A stretch of DNA of 64,000 bases from Ampullaceana balthica (taxonomy: Eukaryota > Mollusca > Gastropoda > Lymnaeidae). Position numbers and translations under genes: made by a program. The notes beneath the pieces are model-generated. The model had not been told where the DNA came from. It saw only the letters and a program-made list of their open reading frames with translations, and searched no databases. The stretch is taken from contig CALYLW010000541.1 of assembly GCA_944989445.1 (NCBI GenBank), positions 310,001 to 374,000 of the forward strand, given 5' to 3'. Below, piece by piece: positions 36,904-48,900 of the stretch; the first letter of the stretch is position 1; each line of letters starts with the position of its first letter.

Positions 36904-39900
36904 TAGGAGATAGAAAGAGGAAAAAGAGAGAGAGAGAGAGAGAGGAGAAAGAAAGAGAAAAAGAGAGAGAGAGAGGAGGGAGATAGAAAGAGAGAGAGAG
37001 AGAGGAGATAGAAAGAGAGATAGAGAGAGAGAGGAGACAGAAAGAGAAAAAGGAAGAGAGTAAGGGTCTATGGGTTGATGATAAGTTTACTCGCTATATA
37101 CAAACCACTGGATGCAATTGAAACGTAATTTAATTTATAACCTTTGACATAAAAACAGAGACAAGGTGATAGAGAAAATGTGTGATTCTGATGAAACTAT
37201 CCACAACTCACAGCGGTGCGCTTATACGACTATGAACAGAGAGCACCAGAGAAAAAAACGCGTAAAATTGTAAAATTTAACCTGAAATATTCAGGCTAGA
37301 AAGCCTCGTCTTTACAGAAGTACAAAAAATTACCTCCACCCCAAAGACGCATAAACAAAACTAACTCATACAAACTAAGAAAAGCATAAAAATACTATGA
37401 ATGTCATAATAACATAATGAATGACAGTTCACAGCCCTGTGCTCTATTAAAACAAAGCAAGTGTTAGGATTCTAAGTTGGACTCGGAGCTGATGCAGTGC
37501 CCTAGCAATTTTTCCGTGCAACGCGGCAAGTTCAATTCAGAATTTTCCTTCTTCTTTAAAAATGCAACGCTGGAGTCATCTTATGTCCCCTGCCTTGTAA
37601 TCTTTTCTACCCCGATAACCGCCCTTACACGCACCCGAGCGGCCCGATAAGTTGCCCTAAACGAGCTTCAAAAGAAACAAAAACCAAACAAACACAAAAA
37701 TTCAACAACCGTGTAGCAGGGCTTAGTTTAAACCTTACATAACGCAAACTGCGTGTTTGTCGTGTAGGGGCGACTTTATGTGAGGAAGATTACAGCGAGC
37801 ATCGTGCAAACAATGGCTACATAATAATTATTGTAGTATTAATCTTCACCCCAATGCGTCAACCGATACCTCCTTTAACTCCAAAGACTAAAACACTTCT
37901 GACGCGGACTTTCAAAAAGTGTGGGAAAGAAGATGTACCCCAAAAAAATAAAAAATGTCGCGTATTTTCTTGTGTTTGTTTAGATTCAAGGGAAATAAAC
38001 GAATCGCTTGAACTAGGTGCGCAACAACTCTATGTAGGTAGTCTCTAAATCAAAGCCCGGGCGGACAGGTCGATTCTGGCTTTACCACCGAGAGGATTGG
38101 GCCACAAAGATGCATGACAACAAGGGTCCTCATGCTATAAGCACCTAAGCCCGTTGTTTAGACAAACAAGAGTCGGCCCGATTAGAAAGTTTGCGCCGCT
38201 CGGGGCCGCAGAGACTACCCGTCAGCAGCCTCGCCGGCCCGGGGATCAAAGACGGTCCTCACATAACTCGGGCTTGTCTGAAACAATATTTAGGTGCGAA
38301 CCCTGGCCCCGGCGCGCCGTGGCGGAGGCGTCCACAATCAACGATCCGGTATTGTCCTGTAGATAAGATCCCATCGTTAACTGCCTTGTGGCCCGTAGCT
38401 AGACTTTTTGGTGAAGTGAACTGCTGGTGTCTGTGTGTGGGGCCTGTAGCTAGAATTTTTGGTGAAGTGAACTGCTGGTGTCTGTGTGTGGGGCCTGTAG
38501 CTAGAATTTTTGGTGAAGTGAACTGCTGGTGTCTGTGTGTGGGGCCTGTAGCTAGAATTTTTGGTGAAGTGAACTGCTGGTGTCTGTGTGTGGCGCCTGT
38601 AGCTAGAATTTTTGGTGAAGTGAACTGCTGGTGTCTGTGTGTGGCGCCTGTAGCTAGAATTTTTGGTGAAGTGAACTGCTGGTATCTGTGTGTGGCGCCT
38701 GTAGCTAGAATTTTTGGTGAAGTGAACTGCTGGTGTCTGTGTGTGGGGCCTGTAGCTAGAATTTTTGGTGAAGTGAACTGCTGGTATCTGTGTGTGGCGC
38801 CTTTAGCTAGAATTTTTGGTGAAGTGAACTGCTGGTGTCTGTGTGTGGGGCCTGTTGCTAGAATTTTTGGTGAAGTGAACTGCTGGTGTCTGTGTGTGGG
38901 GCCTGTAGCTAGAATTTTTGGTGAAGTGAACTGCTGGTGTCTGTGTGTGGGGCCTGTAGCTAGAATTTTTGGTGAAGTGAACTGCTGGTGTCTGTGTGTG
39001 GGGCCTGTAGCTAGAATTTTTGGTGAAGTGAACTGCTGGTGTCTGTGTGTGGGGCCTGTAGCTAGAATTTTTGGTGAAGTGAACTGCTGGTGTCTGTGTG
39101 TGGGGCCTGTAGCTAGAATTTTTGGTGAAGTGAACTGCTGGTGTCTGTGTGTGGCGCCTGTAGCTAGAATTTTTGGTGAAGTGAACTGCTGGTATCTGTG
39201 TGTGGCGCCTGTAGCTAGAATTTTTGGTGAAGTGAACTGCTGGTGTCTGTGTGTGGGGCCTGTAGCTAGAATTTTTGGTGAAGTGAACTGCTGGTATCTG
39301 TGTGTGGCGCCTGTAGCTAGAAATTTTGGTGAAGTGAACTGCTGGTGTCTGTGTGTGGGGCCTGTAGCTAGAATTTTTGGTGAAGTGAACTGCTGGTGTC
39401 TGTGTGTGGGGCCTGTAGCTAGAATTTTTGGTGAAGTGAACTGCTGGTGTCTGTGTGTGGGGCCTGTAGCTAGAATTTTTGGTGAAGTGAACTGCTGGTG
39501 TCTGTGTGTGGCGCCTGTAGCTAGAATTTTTGGTGAAGTGAACTGCTGGTGTCTGTGTGTGGCGCCTGTAGCTAGAATTTTTGGTGAAGTGAACTGCTGG
39601 TATCTGTGTGTGGCGCCTGTAGCTAGAATTTTTGGTGAAGTGAACTGCTGGTATCTGTGTGTGGCGCCTGTAGCTAGAATTTTTGGTGAAGTGAACTGCT
39701 GGTGTCTGTGTGTGGGGCCTGTAGCTAGAATTTTTGGTGAAGTGAACTGCTGGTGTCTGTGTGTGGGGCCTGTAGCTAGAATTTTTGGTGAAGTGAACTG
39801 CTGGTGTCTGTGTGTGGGGCCTGTAGCTAGAATTTTTGGTGAAGTGAACTGCTGGTGTCTGTGTGTGGGGCCTGTAGCTAGAATTTTTGGTGAAGTGAAC

Positions 39901-42900
39901 TGCTGGTGTCTGTGTGTGGCGCCTGTAGCTAGAATTTTTGGTGAAGTGAACTGCTGGTATCTGTGTGTGGCGCCTGTAGCTAGAATTTTTGGTGAAGTGA
40001 ACTGCTGGTGTCTGTGTGTGGGGCCTGTAGCTAGAATTTTTGGTGAAGTGAACTGCTGGTATCTGTGTGTGGCGCCTGTAGCTAGAAATTTTGGTGAAGT
40101 GAACTGCTGGTGTCTGTGTGTGGGGCCTGTAGCTAGAATTTTTGGTGAAGTGAACTGCTGGTGTCTGTGTGTGGGGCCTGTAGCTAGAATTTTTGGTGAA
40201 GTGAACTGCTGGTGTCTGTGTGTGGGGCCTGTAGCTAGAATTTTTGGTGAAGTGAACTGCTGGTGTCTGTGTGTGGCGCCTGTAGCTAGAATTTTTGGTG
40301 AAGTGAACTGCTGGTGTCTGTGTGTGGCGCCTGTAGCTAGAATTTTTGGTGAAGTGAACTGCTGGTATCTGTGTGTGGCGCCTGTAGCTAGAATTTTTGG
40401 TGAAGTGAACTGCTGGTGTCTGTGTGTGGGGCCTGTAGCTAGAATTTTTGGTGAAGTGAACTGCTGGTATCTGTGTGTGGCGCCTGTAGCTAGAATTTTT
40501 GGTGAAGTGAACTGCTGGTGTCTGTGTGTGGGGCCTGTAGCTAGAATTTTTGGTGAAGTGAACTGCTGGTGTCTGTGTGTGGCGCCTGTAGCTAGAATTT
40601 TTGGTGAAGTGAACTGCTGGTGTCTGTGTGTGGCGCCTGTAGCTAGAATTTTTGGTGAAGTGAACTGCTGGTGTCTGTGTGTGGGGCCTGTAGCTAGAAT
40701 TTTTGGTGAAGTGAACTGCTGGTGTCTGTGTGTGGGGCCTGTAGCTAGAATTTTTGGTGAAGTGAACTGCTGGTGTCTGTGTGTGGGGGCCTGTAGCTAG
40801 AATTTTTGGTGAAGTGAACTGCTGGTGTCTGTGTGTGGCGCCTGTAGCTAGAATTTTTGGTGAAGTGAACTGCTGGTGTCTGTGTGTGGGGCCTGTAGCT
40901 AGACTTTTTGGTGAAGTGAACTGCTGGTGTCTGTGAGTGGGGGTGAGAGGGGGGCTGGGGGGGCTTTGCTTTGATCAGTTCCAGACGACGTTATCCACGA
41001 GTCTTACTCCGGCAAATAAGAGGAAAGTTTTGACGAGGACAAAACCAAGCAGGGTCCCTATGGCGTATGGTTGAAGACGCATCATGGGTCACCCAGAGGT
41101 AGTTGTAATAGGGATGGAGGAAGTGGAATGCAATCGGATAAGTCGAATTCTTTCAGAAGTGATCTTAGACAAAATTTGAAGTAATTGGTTAGGAAGCTTG
41201 TCGAAAATTTATAATTTATTCTGAGACATAATCTATTAAATTAAGATAATAGTTCCACTAACTTTAGTGCTATCGATTCATTTTTTTCCCCTTCTTAAAT
41301 GTTAATAAATGAGTGCGCAAGTATGTGTTTATGAAAAAAATATATAAATTTCAGAATGAAAAATAAGATCACTTATCTGATTAGTTTAATAATTATCAAT
41401 AAATAATTTTCTGGCTCACAATTCAATCGTCTATTGAACTCAATCATATTTTTTCAGGACATCTGCCTATCTGGTATTTTCACCCCAAACCCCTGGTTAT
41501 TATTATTATTAGTATTATTTTTTTGGTCTCCATTCGTGAAAATGACATAACGAGCCGAGAAGTCAAGGTGTCCAGGGAGGTTAGGGCCACATCTCCTGGC
41601 TCATCCATTGTCTCAGCACCGACTTCCCACCAAATCCTTCCGCGTCACATTCCTCGCGTCCCGTCCCAACAAAGTCTCTAGCCTCAAGGCTCTGGGGAAC
41701 ACTGCGCAACTATTTCAGACACTTGTTGAGCCGGGCTTGACTCTCTCGGGCCGGTAAATCTTGACCAAACACAGGTCCGAATACTTTGTGGGTGATCTCG
41801 GGACTGTTCTTCGAGCGTCTGGCTGTGTTGAACAAAAAAAATTGTGTGTAAGGGTTAGTGCATAGTTCACACGTAACTTTCACAGAAAATAACGCGAGGT
41901 TTTTGTTGTCTTTGTGCCGCAGTGTGAGAAATTTGGGATTAACATCTGCATCGAAGAAACTCTGACTCCGTTTTGGGTTCTACGAAATAAAAAAAAATTA
42001 AAATAAAAACCACAACATGAAAATGTCATTTGGCTATTAGATAATGACAAGATTTGTGTCATTAAAATAAGTAATATAATTAACTGTTGTTACAGTTTTA
42101 ATAATTGTAAAATAGAAAGACGATCTCGGTTTTCTTCCACTGACGATAATTGTGCTCAAGTTTTCAAAGGAAATGTCCGACTAATGAAATGATATGAGGT
42201 GTACAAGCTATCGAATATTTTAAAATATTGACTAATAATTGGTGTTATCTGACTAATCAACTGTCCGACTCAAATAAAATTGTTTGCGGTTTCCATAGAA
42301 TGAGCTTCACGTGACACACACAGTGTCCATCTTCCGTGCTTTGGGGAAGTAGTGGGCACTGTGGGGAAGTAGTGGGCACTGTGGGGAATTAGTGGGCACT
42401 GTGGGGAAGTAGTGGGGCACTGTGGGGAAGTAGTGGGCACTGTGGGGAAGTAGTGGGCACTGTGGGGAAGTAGTGGGCACTGCGGGGAAACAGTCGGCAC
42501 TTTGTTGAAGTAGTGGGCACTGTGGGGAAGTAGTCGGCACTTTGGGGAAGTAGTGGGCACTGTGGGGAAGCAGTGGGCTCTGTGGGGAAGTAGTGGGCAC
42601 TGTGGGGAAGTAGTGGGCACTGTGGGGAAGCAGTTGGCACTTTGTTGAAGTAGTGGGCACCGTGGGGAAGTAGTGGGCACTGTGGGGAACTAGTGGGCAC
42701 TGTGGGGAAGTAGTGGGCACTGTGGGGAACTAGTGGGCACTGTGGGGAAGTAGTGGGCACTGTGGGGAAGTAGTTGGCACTGTGGAGAAGTAGTGGGTAC
42801 TGTGGGGAAGCAGTGGGCACTGTGGGGAAGTAGTGGGCACTGTGGGGAAGTAGTGGGTACTGTGGGGAAGTAGTGGGCACTATGGGGAAGTAGTGGGAAC

Positions 42901-45900
42901 TGTGGGGAAGTAGTGGGTACTGTGGGGAAGTAGTGGGCACCGTGGGAAAGTAGTGGGTACTGTGGGAAGTAGTGGACACTGTGGGGAAGTAGTGGGCACT
43001 GTGGGGAAGTAGTGGGAACTGTGGTGAAGTAGTTGGCACTGTGGGGAATTAGTCGGCACTTTGGGGAAGTAGTGGGCACTGTGGGGAAGCAGTGAGCTCT
43101 GTGGGGAAGTAGTGGGCACTTTGTTGAAGTAGTGGGCACTTTGGGGAAGTAGTGGGCACGACACTTGGCTATGAAATTAAATATAACAATACGAATTAAT
43201 GTATATTTTTTAACCAAACCTTTCGGCCAAATCTTCCTATCTAAGACTCAGGTGTAAGTAACAGTAACCGTACATAGATGTAGCTATATTTAAAACAACA
43301 CGATGACACTGTCTATACATGATAGATTATAATTTTGTGAGTTATTTATTTTCATCTTTTGCTTTCACAAATCACTATGATTCTTCTCTTACAGAGGTCA
43401 ATACGGCGGAACAGACAGTACATATGTAAATCTCGGGGTCAAGGGGCATGTCCGGTGGACAAGACCCACAGGAACCAGTGCAGGGCATGCCGGTTAAAGA
43501 AATGCATGGAGGCTGGAATGAATAAAGATGGTGAGTAATGCCTGTATTTACTCACCCATGAATAAAGATGGTGAGTATTGCCTGTATTTACTCACCCATG
43601 AATAAAGATGGTGAGTATTGTCTGTATTTACTCAGCCATGAATAAGATGGTGAGTATTGCCTGTATTTACTCACCCATGAATAAAGATGGCGAGTATTGC
43701 CTGTATTTACTCACCCATGAATAAAGATGGTGAGTATTGCCTGTATTTACTCACCCATGCACAGACGTGTCCATGTTTCGATACTTTAATATTTACTGCC
43801 GATAACTTACGATCGGCGCGTATTTCAAACTGTTCTATACGCTAACAAATATACAAATAAATGAAATAAAGAAAACGTCCAGCAAAAAGTTGTTTTCTCA
43901 CGCCTATTTGTCCGGCTTTAGCGTACTGCTAGTCATATAATTCCAACGAATAAGTTAACCTTTTAAAGTGCAATGATTTAAAAATCATTGCACTTTAAAA
44001 GGTTAACTTATTCGTTGGAATTATATGACTAGCGTACTGCTAGTCATATACATATAATTCCAACGAATATGTTAACCTTTTAAAGTGCAATGCTTTTTTT
44101 AAAGATAAAGACCCCAAAGCGGATGTTTTAAAAACAAATGAAAAGTGTTACAATACAAATAGATTCTTAACTACTCTATCAGTTAGTATTGTGTTTTATT
44201 GAGGAAATTAGGTTTCTCTAAGACGTTTTTTCTTTTTAAATCCCTTATATTAACTTCACCGCCGTCTCTCTCTGTCGTCATCTCTCTCTGTCTGTCTGTC
44301 GTCATCTCTCTCTGTCTGTCTGTCGTCATCTCTCTCTGTCTGTCTGTCGTCATCTCTCTCTGTCTGTCTGTCGTCATCTCTCTTTGTCTGTCTGTCTTGG
44401 GCGGGCGGAAAAACAAAAGTAAAAAATGACCCACTTCCCGTGATCCGATCGAGCTGAAATTTGGCACACGGACCCGTCTCACCTAACAATGCATCGTATC
44501 AAAATTTCAGAGCGATCGAACGTACCGTAATTAAATTAATGCATTTTTAGTTTATCCTTATATGCGGTATGTAATTCAATTTCACTGTTTGTTATTGTTT
44601 TTTCCCACGTGAGAGTTTGAGTTGATGCGTAGACGCGACCCATCGAAGCACCGGCATGCTTTTGTTTACATTTTACGTGTTACGCTGAGCTCAGCCCCCC
44701 CCCACTAGGGTTATGAAGCAAAATTGAGTTAAGAGTTTGAAAATAATCAATACTGTTAGTTATGTCTCATATATAAGGGATTTATAGTCAAAAACATTGT
44801 TTTTACGGGTTTTTTTTTCTGATCCTTATAATTCGCCAACAATCACATTGACCATGCGAATTAATATCAAACTTTAGTTTACCTTAAGGCTTTAGGGGGA
44901 AAAATTACCACAGACAGAAGATGAATCGTCTCTGTATCTCCAAAAACAAAATGACAGAAGTAGAATATAATAAATGAATAAAGGGATTCATCTGTAAACA
45001 TGAACCCTCATCACCGAATGACTTTCGCCTGGTCCGCCTGAAGATTAGGGGGGTCATTTATTAAAGATAAGGCCCTATCATAAAATCACTGTCAAGAGCG
45101 ATGGGCTCAAGTCGAGAGCGAATTCCCAAGACAGGTCTCCGTTTCATGTTAATCTGGACATGGACTTCCTAAGGCTTTGTTTCGATATGGACTCTCTGTG
45201 ACTTTATATCGACATGAGCATTCAGTGACATTGTTTTGATATGGACTCTCTGTGACTTTATATCGACATGAGTATTCAGTGACATTGTTTTGATATGAAC
45301 TCTCTGTGACTTTATATTGACATGAGTATTCAGTGACATTGTTTCAAAATGAGCATGAAATGACACTGTTTCGACATGGGCATGTAGGAAATATTTTGGA
45401 ACACTTGATAAGAAATGTTGGAATGGTATAATGTATTAACATAAAATTGTGAGGCTTGGAGATTGAGTCCAATTTAAACTTCGTGCATGCAAATTTAGTG
45501 AAAGTAAATTATTATTATTGTGTATAATTAATTTGTAGGTCATGGACATTTAGTAAAACTATATTAAAATTATTTTGTAAAATTAATTTGTAGGACATGG
45601 ACATTTAGTAAAACTATATTAAAATTATTTTGTAAAATTAATTTGTAGGACATGGACATTTACTCACTGTACTGTGAACACGTGGCTTTAGTTTCATTAA
45701 TTTGGACATGGAATTCTACAAATTAGTCTTACCCGAGCTAAAAATCAGCAGATCATTAAAAAAAAATAATCTCAACTGTGGTTGCCGTATATTTTTTTGC
45801 ACTGCACGACGCACGATGATATGAATGACGTTGCGTTGTCCGTGTGTGGACGAAGGGCTGCAACTATTCGGCAAAGCCAGAAGCCATTACTATAAACTAT

Positions 45901-48900
45901 AAACTTATATGGTAGAAGATATTTTGGAGCTTCTAATAATGTCATTATGGATAAGCAATAAAAAAAATTTATAAAGAAATTTTTTTTTAACTTCTTTAGA
46001 CAAACCATGACGTCACTTAAAGTCAGGTTTCTAGGAATTGCCTGCAGAAATTCATAGAAACCTGCGTTTAAGTGACGTTAAGGTTTGTCTATAAAAGGCA
46101 GCCCCCCCCCCACCTTTTAAAAAAAAACAACCCCGAAATGTCACACACGTTGTAGCTGGCTAATTTCGATACATAAAAATGGTGCATATTTAAAAATCCT
46201 ATTATTCCATTTTTAGTGTAATACTTAACTCTGCAGCTAAAAATCCATCTCTCCTTTTATTTTATTAACTTATTAAAATCATACTCTATTTCTTTCTAAT
46301 TCTTTTTCTCTCTTCCCATCCCTCCCTTCCCCCCTCTCTCTCTCTCTTTTTCTCTAACACTCATATGTCTACGTTTTCTCATAAGCTCTTTGATAGTTTT
46401 TCCTTCGCCTTCTTTCTTCTACTACATATCCCTGTTTATCCTAAGTCTGCTGTAACTCTCGTGAGTTTTCGAACCTATTGAAGGATCAGTCATTTAATTA
46501 TTTACAAGTGTATTCAAACCTTTGCTGGCAAGAAACAAAAGCAGACAGTAAACCTGAGTGAACTATAAGGTCCCGCAGTTCACCGCCACGAAACACATTA
46601 TTTAACCATTACAACAGCGTCACGTTTGAAATAAGAAGTTATCTTCCCCGCACCCAATCTATGCAGATATCAAACGCTTATCATACGTGTTTGATGCAAA
46701 CTGCTCTACTGTTGACAAAGGCCGATAATTTCTTACAACCTTGCGCGAGCGTCTGGTCAGTCCCGGACAACCCCATGCCACACAATACGCGGTCTGTTTA
46801 ATTAGCATCTAATGACTGGCCAGGAAGTTTCGCGCCCCACGATCCCCCCCCCCAACTGAGACATACAATAGCGAAGTTCCAGCCAATGGCGAACAATGTT
46901 CTTCATCTCTTGTGACGCTCGTGTCTCCTGATCTTAAAACAGCTCAGCGGGAGGAGAGAGAACTGTAGAAAGGAATATCACTGTGGACACATATCGTGGG
47001 GGAAATCACGGGGTGGGGGAAAATGAGTGGGGTGTGGGGTGTGAGTAGAGACCAGGCGATATCGGCAAGACGTCATGCGACAATTGACCCGTCGACGTCC
47101 AAGGCACGGAAAGGTTTGGGCGGGGGGGGGGTAAAGGGAGGAGTGGGGCGTGCTCAGAGAAATCGGGTCTAACGTTTGCTCATTTTTTGGATACAAACTA
47201 ACCAAAAGTTGGGAGGGCAACACGAGACGGAGGCCTAACATATTAACCAATTACCCGCGGGCATTGTCCACCCCCGGCCCATGACTCGGGGCGCCTCAGT
47301 TTGCTCACTCTCGGCTTACAACCCGGCGGCACGTTCGCCGCCCGGCCCGCGTGAGATCCCTGACAAATGAAGGCACACATTTTCGCTTTTCACGTCTGAC
47401 AGAGGAGAGAGCCATATGGGGGGTAACCCAAGAAGAACCCGGGACCAATCAGAAATCGTCCCCCCCCTCCCGCCACACACACATTTAATCCGCTCAAATT
47501 AGCAGATCGCGCAGGCCGCTCCGAATGCCCCGACCTTACCAAACTTTTGTCACTGCATCACTTCCTGTAGCGAGACGACTCCGAAATAGGAATCAAGTTT
47601 CATGAAAAACACGTCAAAATTAAATGACAAAAGACAGGAAGGTGAAGCTCGTTGGTCGGCCGTGACGTATTTGTTCTGTGTGTCAGCTGTCGCACAAAGA
47701 AGAGGGGAGATTCGGGCTGCATTGGTTTGTGGTACACACACGAGCAGAATATGGTCAATTTATTCAGTTCATGTAAAAAGTTGGGACCTCACAAATCAAC
47801 CTTTTAAAAAAATTAAAAAATAATTTAAAGAATAATTATGTTTTTTTTGTTGTAAAAGAACATTTTATACATGATAAAAGAGGAACGTTTTCGTTGCAAC
47901 AAAAATTGTGTGATACATTTTAAAATGTAGATCAGAAGTCACTTGTAGTTATACAAAAGAAATCAAATGATCGTTTAAAAATATACAGTATCTCTTAAAT
48001 ACGTTACTATCATAATATTAGAGAAGATTTCCGTCTACTTGTTTTTCCAGATTTTTAGTCAAGCGTAATCTTGCGTTTTATATAATAACTATGGGCAAGT
48101 ACCCGGCTCCCGCCCGGGTTTAACAACAACAGCAACAAAACAACAAAAACAAAACAACAAAAAAACAACAAAAACAACAAAACAACAACAACAGCAAAAA
48201 CAACACAAAAGCAACAACAGCAACAACAACAGCAACAACAACAAAAACAACAACAGCAACAACAACAAAAACAAAACAACAACAAAAACATCAAAAACAA
48301 AACAACAACAAAACAACAACTACAACAACAACAGCAACAACAACAAAGCAACAACAACAAAACAACAACTACAACAACAAAAGCAACAACAACAAAGCAA
48401 CAAAAACAAAAAAAATTATTTTATGGCGATAATCGCCTTCTTGTTAATCTCGACACCAAAATGTTTATTAATTTGCGTCATTATTTTACGTCTTAATTTT
48501 CAATAATTTTTATTTTATATAGCTCATATAGGGAAAAACTACATTTTGGGCCCCCGGGCCCCAGTATCTTATATATATGGAACGAAACCTGTTTAATAAC
48601 CCTTCCGGTATAATTTTGTGTACGTGTACCAAATTTCACGTTATTTGGTTGTCTGGATCTTGAGTTATTAGGGAACAGACAGACAACAAATGCGGCTTAT
48701 ATATATAGAGATATAGTATGATCATGTTCACATTGTACATTTACTTCCGACTCACTGAGATAACATTTAAATTAACAAACATCTTCCGCTTTGAGAGGAA
48801 GTGCATAATGGATAAGTCACATCAGATATTTAATTATTTACTTCTAGCTATAATTCCAAAAATGAAAATGAAAAACACGAACAATATTTGTAAAGATTGT

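Larger units (their letters stand above)
30458..43394 (+). other. NR2E1 intron 3 (12.9 kb), repeat-packed
   Basis: From GTATGT to TTACAG. Holds the 37-bp, 51-bp and 20-bp arrays, TA/GA microsatellites, and the hAT/SINE nest at 32.1-35.4 kb. Remaining stretches (31.4-32.1, 35.5-36.5, 37.1-38.4, 41.0-42.3 and 43.2-43.4 kb) show nothing I recognise. Confidence 0.85.

Noticed and set aside
38191..40800. 869-residue ORF with a Cys-rich 17-residue repeat
   Set aside because: It coincides with the 51-bp satellite inside NR2E1 intron 3; the short non-repeat head has no recognisable features and the frame breaks on a one-base change in the array.
42270..43217. Several His/Pro/Thr-rich minus-strand ORFs
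   Set aside because: Translations of the 20-bp minisatellite in successive frames.
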